Source: Pogostemon cablin (lineage: Eukaryota > Streptophyta > Magnoliopsida > Lamiales > Lamiaceae). From it: 64,000 nucleotides of DNA. The stretch spans positions 21,808,729-21,872,728 of the forward strand of contig CM043000.1 of assembly GCA_023678885.1 (NCBI GenBank), in the 5' to 3' direction. A model generated the notes under the pieces. The model searched no databases, had not been told where the DNA came from, and saw only the letters and a program-made list of their open reading frames with translations. A program made the translations under genes and the position numbers. Positions 59,119 to 64,000 of the stretch are shown here, in pieces (the stretch's first letter is position 1; each line of letters starts with the position of its first letter).

Positions 59119-59445
59119 AGGTAAATATCAAATTAGTCCTGTAAGTATGATCCAACTTTAGTCCTTTTTTTATGTAATTCTCAATTTTGGTCCTTTTTTG
59201 CACAGTTTTGGTCCTTTTTCAAATTTTGATCCTTTTTATGATCCACTTTTGGTCCTAAATGTATACATTTTCGGACCATTTTTGGATTTTTTTTAACATA
59301 AATGACTAAATTTGGACAAAAAAGGACTAAAAGTGTACAAAAAAGACTAAAAATGGGCAAAAAAGACCAAAATTGAGAATTGCAAATGAAAAATGACTAA
59401 AGTTGGAATATGTCATACTTACAGGACCAATTTTGATATTTACTC
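59119..59445. mobile_element. Mutator-like MITE with 9-bp target duplication
   Basis: Long terminal inverted repeats (about 65 bp) start GTAAATATCAAATTAGTCCT then GTAAGTATGATCC; the right side is the inverse, CATACTTACAGGACC then AATTTTGATATTTAC. Flanked by an exact 9-bp ATGTTTGTT (59110-59118 and 59446-59454). Long inverted ends plus a 9-bp duplication fit the Mutator superfamily. Non-coding. Confidence 0.8.
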
Positions 59446-60546
59446 ATGTTTGTTTTAGGTTTTGAGTAGGATAAGTTTTAACTTTGTGTCAAATCAATGT
59501 ATTAATTTATTTAAAAAGTTAAATGAGAGAGGAGAGATAAAGAGAGAAAGTGTATTAATTGAGGAGAGAGAATGCTAGGTATATATAAGGGTGATTTTTA
59601 AAATCTGAGTGTAGGTTTTGATTTTGAAAACCAAAACCTGGGTTTGAAAACCGTAAACGAACATTGCTTTAAGTATCTTGTCAAATTATCATGCATTTGG
59701 TTCTTTAACTATTGCAGTTTTCAATTTAGTTCTTTGTCCAATTTTGATGACAAAAATGACCAAATTTAAAAAAAAAAAAACTAAAAAGTAAAAACAGCAA
59801 TAGTTAATGGACTACATGCTAATTTTGACATATTTATAAGACAAAATGTGATAAATTTTGTTCAAAAGATTAATTTCAGTAAAAGTCTAGAACAAAGCTA
59901 ATTAATTAATCAAGGGCGAGTAAGAAAACAGAAATAATCGAATTAATTATAATAGTTCGTAATTAAAAAATAAAAGTTCAATATTGGAGGACGGTTGACT
60001 GAGAGAATACAGTGATGAGGACTAAAATCAGCAAATGGATTTGGATTAACGTTGTTGCTTCATATATCATATTGTTATATGTTTTTCTAAGGCAAGTTTT
60101 TCTAAGGTTTTTTTGTTTCCTAGCCACACTACCTAAAATCATACTACGTGTATTAACAAGGTAGGTATTTTCATAGTCAATCGTGTACTCGTCTTTGATG
60201 TGATAGCAACATAAAAAAAAATGTGATAGCAACATAAAAAAAAGGTAATGCATTTGTGATGGTATATATCATGTATACTATTGTCTATCCCAAAAAAAAC
60301 CAACACTAAAGATTAAAAACCGTAACAATAAAAGACCAAATGCAGATTTTATAGCATGCTATAATAAGACCACATGTGATAATTTATCTTAAATTTTAAA
60401 TAACTTCTAAATTAATTTATATTCATAGATTTTTATTTTTTTATTCAATCTCAAACAAATTATGAAATACAAATATAAATGCGTCTATGTTCCATTTAAT
60501 GTGGGATATCTTTGGCTAAATATTTAGAATTGATCACCCATGCACA

Positions 60547-60991
60547 GGGAAAATATCACAATTGGTCCTATAAGAATTCCTTCAATTCAATTTTAGTTCG
60601 TAGGAATTCACTGGTCCTATAACTAGTGGTTTTGGTCTCATAAGAATAATATAACCATAATTTTTTGAAAATTTTCATCTCAAATTAACTTATATTATTA
60701 TAAACTATCAGATTTATATTATTTTATGTCTTTCAGCATAGACATAGTCCATTACGACCATTTCCTTCTATTTTCTCTCTCAATAAATATTGTATTAGTT
60801 TTCTTTGGGGATTATTTTTGCAAATTATGGAATTAAATCTGCAAGTTGCTATTTTGGTCTTGCTAACGGTTCAGGCTATTTCGTTAACTATTAACAAATT
60901 TTGATGAAAAATTCCTATGGGACTAAATCTGCCAGTTTTGGAACCTTTTTGGCATTAAGCAATTCTTACTGGACTAAATCTGAACCTACCC
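60547..60991. mobile_element. Possible Mutator-like element, flanked by a 10-bp direct repeat
   Basis: CCCATGCACA occurs at 60537-60546 and 60992-61001. The bracketed 445 bp begin GGGAAAATATCACAATTGGT with CCTATAAGAATTCC, mirrored loosely by GCAATTCTTACTGGACTAAA on the right. The inverted ends are imperfect, so the call is tentative. Confidence 0.5.
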
Positions 60992-61028
60992 CCCATGCAC
61001 ACATCGCAATTAGTTGTTGTATCTGAGT

Positions 61029-61318
61029 GATAAAATATCAATTTTGATCTTTTAGGATAAGACAAATCCAATTTCAATCCTAAGAATTGGTAATTTCTCA
61101 AAAGTGATCATCCGGTGTCTGAAATTAGTTATTTTAGTATACTTTTGGTCATTTTTGTCCACTTTTGGTCTTTAAAGTTACCGAAAAAAATGACCAAAAG
61201 TGGACGTAAAGGACCAAAATTAGACTAAAAGGATGACCACTTCTGAAAAATTACTAATCCTTATGACTAAAATTGGATTTGACCTATCATAAAGGACCAA
61301 ATTTGATATTTACCCTAT
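61029..61318. mobile_element. Mutator-like MITE relative, no clear target duplication
   Basis: Left: AAATATCAATTTTGATCTTT, AGACAAATCCAATTTCAATC, AAGTGATCATCC. Right, inverted: GGATGACCACTTCTGAAAAA, ATTGGATTTGACCTATC, GACCAAATTTGATATTTACC. The inverted arms are about 80 bp. Related in its ends to 59119-59445. Confidence 0.6.
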
Positions 61319-61351
61319 TTAAGTAGATATTTCATACTACAATTTTGAATG

Positions 61352-61440
61352 CTACGAAGTCGAAATCCTTCCTACGAAGGTTGTGATCTCTTCAGCAGAC
61401 ATGTTGAGAGAAATGGTGAAATCCTACGAAGTCGAAATCC
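61352..61440 (+). pseudogene. P450 exon-1 relic joined to P450-intron-like sequence
   Basis: Bases 61378-61437 read KVVISSADMLREMVKSYEVE, matching the KVVVISSADVxKEIMKSYDVE block of the P450s here. A 23-bp piece (CTACGAAGTCGAAATCCTTCC) is duplicated on both sides. Downstream, ACCAATTTCGTCTCATAACC (about 61465) and CTCATCCTATGAAATTTGAA (about 61791) resemble the intron of the P450 at 50181 (about 51266-51320, ACCAATTTCGTCTCACAA and CTCTCATAAAATTTGAAA). A Stowaway-like MITE splits the two pieces. The remnant is too decayed to encode a protein. Confidence 0.75.
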
Positions 61441-61496
61441 TTCCTATCTTAAGTATTTTTCTTACCAATTTCGTCTCATAACCTTGTAAAAAATAC

Positions 61497-61785
61497 TACT
61501 TCCTTCCCGTGAAAGGTTACATGTTGTTTCTTGCACGTGAATTAAGGAGTATTATTATTTTATGTGTAGTGGGTAGTTGTATTAGTAGTGAGTGGTGGGC
61601 CATCATTTTTAATAAAAGAGAAAAACGAGGATATTATTATTATTTTATGTGTAGTGGGTAGTTGTATTAGTAGTGAGTGGTAGGCCATATATGGGTCATT
61701 TTTACTAAAAGAGGAAAATGAGGACATTTGGATGGAACACCTAATATAGTAAAATGTGGACCTTTTGATGGGATGGAGGAAGTAA
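61497..61785. mobile_element. Stowaway-like MITE with internal duplication, inside the P450 relic
   Basis: CTTCCTTCCCGTGAAAGG on the left and GATGGGATGGAGGAAG on the right, near TA. About 80 bp are tandemly duplicated inside (TTATGTGTAGTGGGTAGTTG at 61560 and 61645). It interrupts sequence homologous to a P450 intron. Confidence 0.7.
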
Positions 61786-61950
61786 TTCAGTCTCATCCTA
61801 TGAAATTTGAAAAATCGAACATTTTTAAAGTAAAAAAAGTTAAGTAAAAAGAGTTATGGAACTATTTCGAAGAAATTACATAGCAGACATTTTGTAGCCA
61901 AGAATGTGGTCAGAAATTTAAAAGTTACGAGACTATTTCAAAGAAATTAC

Positions 61951-62213
61951 TCCCCTCCGTCCCATAGAAGTTAACACACTTTCCTTTTTGGTTTGTCCCA
62001 CTAAAGTTGACACATTTCATTTTAAATACATGGGATCCACACCAAAACAATTAATTTATTCTCACGGAGCCCACATATCACCTTTAATACAACTACCCAC
62101 TACATATTAAATATTATTTCTCTCACCTCACTTTACTTCATTTACATTAAATTATTATACTTCTTAATCTCCGTGCCCAAAAAAATGTGCTAACTTCTTC
62201 AAGACGGAGGGAG
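61951..62213. mobile_element. Stowaway-like MITE with intact ends
   Basis: CTCCCCTCCGTCCCATAG on the left and CAAGACGGAGGGAG on the right, TA on both sides, 263 bp. Interior TGGGATCCACACCAAAAC and TTAATCTCCGTGCCC. Confidence 0.85.
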
Positions 62214-63611
62214 TACATTTCAAAGAAGCAGACATTTTGTAGTCAAGAATGTGGTCGGATTAATCAAAGCCCATAAAGAGACATTTTGTAGTCAAGAATG
62301 TGGTCGGATTAATCAAAGCCCATAAAGACAGTTCTATACACATTTGGTGGGCCACTTAGAGAAGCCTTAATCTCGACTGGGCCTAGCTGTTTAGTAATTG
62401 CAATATTAGGGCTACTTAGACTGTAAGACAGGCTTTAAATTTGAAATTTATTTAGTGGGTTGCGCCAGGCCAGTGCAGTAGCCCAGGTAGCAAGCTACCC
62501 AAATGGGCCTTCACACCTTAAAAATAATTTTAATATCATGTGGACCTAAGCCCACATATCAACTACACTAGATCTTAGCCTAATGGCCGAGAAAGGTATG
62601 AGATTTAGTGTGATAGCCCCTCAGAATTTATAGGAGTACTATTTTATGCAAGCTATATTGCAAAATCTTTAGATGTGGGATATCTTTTAAGATTATGCTT
62701 CTCTCATAAATATCTTATTTATTTAATTATAATAGTTTTGTCTCCCGGGTTCGACGCGTGTTCTATTATGTGTAATGTGTTTATTTTAAAATTATATTTT
62801 TTATAATTTTTTATTTTATTATTAAATGTATATATATTTGTTCGTTTATTTTTTCGTCTTACTTTACTATTAAATGTAGTTTTTACCTTCGTATTAAAAA
62901 TATGAACATTCAATTAATTTAAAAAGAGCAATATGTCATAATAGAATATTTTCAATTCAAAACCTAAAGATGAATGAATTATAAATTTTGGATCTTAATT
63001 AAGTTTTCTATCAATAAGGGCCTTAAAGTATACTATAAAACAATTAAACCGGAAACGATATGCAATAATAGGATTTTTTTTAATCACAATTATATAACAA
63101 AAATATTAAGTTTATTATTAGTTGTAAATTTTATTAATAATCGAGCATCTCTCCTCTATCTTTTACTTTCATAATTTTATTTTTCTTATTGAATAACCCA
63201 ACCAAAACTTTAAATGTAAAAAATATATTAAAACTTAATGTGCTATATAGGAATATTTTTAATTCAAAACTTAAAAAATGGGTAAACTATCAATTTGAGA
63301 CCTAAATTAATTTTTCTATAAGTTAGGGGACTTAAAATATACTCCATAAAACTATATAAAAAATAAAACAGTGTGCCATATTAGAAATATTCTTATTAGT
63401 TTAAATTAAATCTTCATAAAAATTAATTAAAATAAAATATTAATTGTAAGATTATAAAATATTAATTACTTTAAATAATAAATTACTTAAAATAAAATAT
63501 TAATTGTAATTTTAAGATTATTAATATTTGTTTATTTATTTTTTTCATCTTACTTTACTATTAAATGTAGTTTTTATCTTTGTATTAAAAAGATGAACAT
63601 CAATTAATTGT

Positions 63612-64000
63612 AGTTTTTACAGCCTCTGTGTTGATTAATGGGAGCCCAACAAAGGAATTCAAGATGGAGAAAGGTATTAGACAGGGAGACCCAATATCGC
63701 CGTTTATGTTTGTATGTGCAGCTGAATGTTTGAGTTTGATGATGAGAAAAGCTTGCTCAGAAGGGCAGTTTTCACCTATTCGAGTGGGGGAGAAAGGGGT
63801 GGAAGTTTCTCACCTCCAGCGGATGATACTATATTTTTTGGAGCAGCTAAAGTGGAAAATATAATGGTTTTGAAAAGCATTTTGAGGATATTTGAGCTTT
63901 GGTCAGGACTGAGAATCAATTTTAACAAAAGCATTTTGGCAGGGGTTAATACGAGTTCTTTGTTATTAAAAGGAATGGCAGCTTATCTCAATTGCAAGGT
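63612..64000 (+). pseudogene. LINE (non-LTR retrotransposon) reverse-transcriptase fragment
   Basis: The frame reads SVLINGSPTKEFKMEKGIRQ then GDPISPFMFVCAAECLSLMM, the highly conserved G-(I/L)-RQGDP-(I/L)-SP core of plant LINE reverse transcriptases. After SHLQ a 4-base deletion removes the FA of the catalytic FADD motif. In the shifted frame it continues DDTIFFGAAKVENIMVLKSI, LRIFELWSGLRINFNKS and on to the window edge. The shift abolishes activity. The 5' part of the element is missing: AT-rich DNA begins directly upstream. The 3' part continues beyond the window. Confidence 0.88.

Larger units (their letters stand above)
58985..63610. other. 4.6-kb MITE-rich region; no gene
   Basis: Contains Mutator-like MITEs (59119-59445, 60547-60991, 61029-61318), a P450 relic (61352-61440), Stowaway-like MITEs (61497-61785 and 61951-62213), and a 51-bp tandem repeat (about 62230-62330, AGACATTTTGTAGTCAAGAA). 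Open frames at 59978-60253, 61560-61796, 62719-62913 and 62974-63174 are AT-rich or inside MITEs and are not called. Confidence 0.5.

Noticed and set aside
60203..60242. Short tandem repeat AAATGTGATAGCAACATAAA
   Set aside because: Only two units, no CRISPR-like spacing and the wrong kind of genome; trivial duplication.

Overview
The window is AT-rich nuclear DNA from a flowering plant. The intron-split plant cytochrome P450s, non-RD LRR receptor kinases, B12D gene, Ty1/copia element and dense MITEs all fit a eudicot, most likely in or near the Lamiales. The lineage is an inference from protein style and could not be checked by a search.

Layout. (1) 1-9640, minus strand: a tandem array of one CYP71-clan P450 group. 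It holds a 5' exon cut by the window edge, a doubly frameshifted copy, a copy with a premature stop, and an intact gene whose intron carries MITE-like sequence. A second intact gene lies far away on the plus strand at 50181-52223, and an exon/intron relic lies at about 61.35-61.9 kb. (2) 9.6-19 kb: intergenic DNA with two long (TA)n tracts, several Stowaway-like MITEs (one nested in another) and a lone signal-peptide exon at 15115. (3) 19018-29022, plus strand: an LRR-XII (Xa21/EFR/FLS2-like) receptor kinase. Its first intron holds a 5.4-kb Ty1/copia element with 649-bp LTRs and a CTAAC target duplication. (4) 30709-31748, plus strand: a two-exon gene for a 73-residue secreted His/Cys peptide, with a CACTA-type MITE in its intron. 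(5) 32-37 kb: nested MITEs and a CT-rich/GA-rich stretch. (6) 37424-41087, minus strand: an intact paralogue of the receptor kinase. A 1.28-kb fold-back element sits 43 bp upstream of its ATG. (7) 43.0-43.6 kb: an NLR (NB-ARC) fragment and an unidentified coding-like remnant. (8) 45385-46488: a complete three-exon B12D/MLRQ-type mitochondrial protein gene. (9) 46915-47567, minus strand: the last four exons of a mannose-1-phosphate guanylyltransferase alpha-like gene without its 5' part. (10) 53.3-59 kb: a 2.8-kb direct tandem duplication made mostly of MITEs. (11) 59-64 kb: Mutator-like MITEs, Stowaway MITEs, the P450 relic and a LINE reverse-transcriptase fragment.

How the genes relate. The P450s (specialised oxidative metabolism), receptor kinases and NLR remnant (immune recognition), and the small secreted peptide are the kinds of family that expand by local duplication. 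The B12D and GMPP-alpha sequences look like ordinary housekeeping material. I found no clearly new multi-gene system. The least familiar gene is the secreted peptide at 30.7-31.7 kb, together with its related orphan exon at 15.1 kb. The most instructive structures are the gene/transposon interfaces: a copia element in a kinase intron, a fold-back element at a kinase promoter, MITEs in P450 and peptide introns, and MITEs nested in MITEs.
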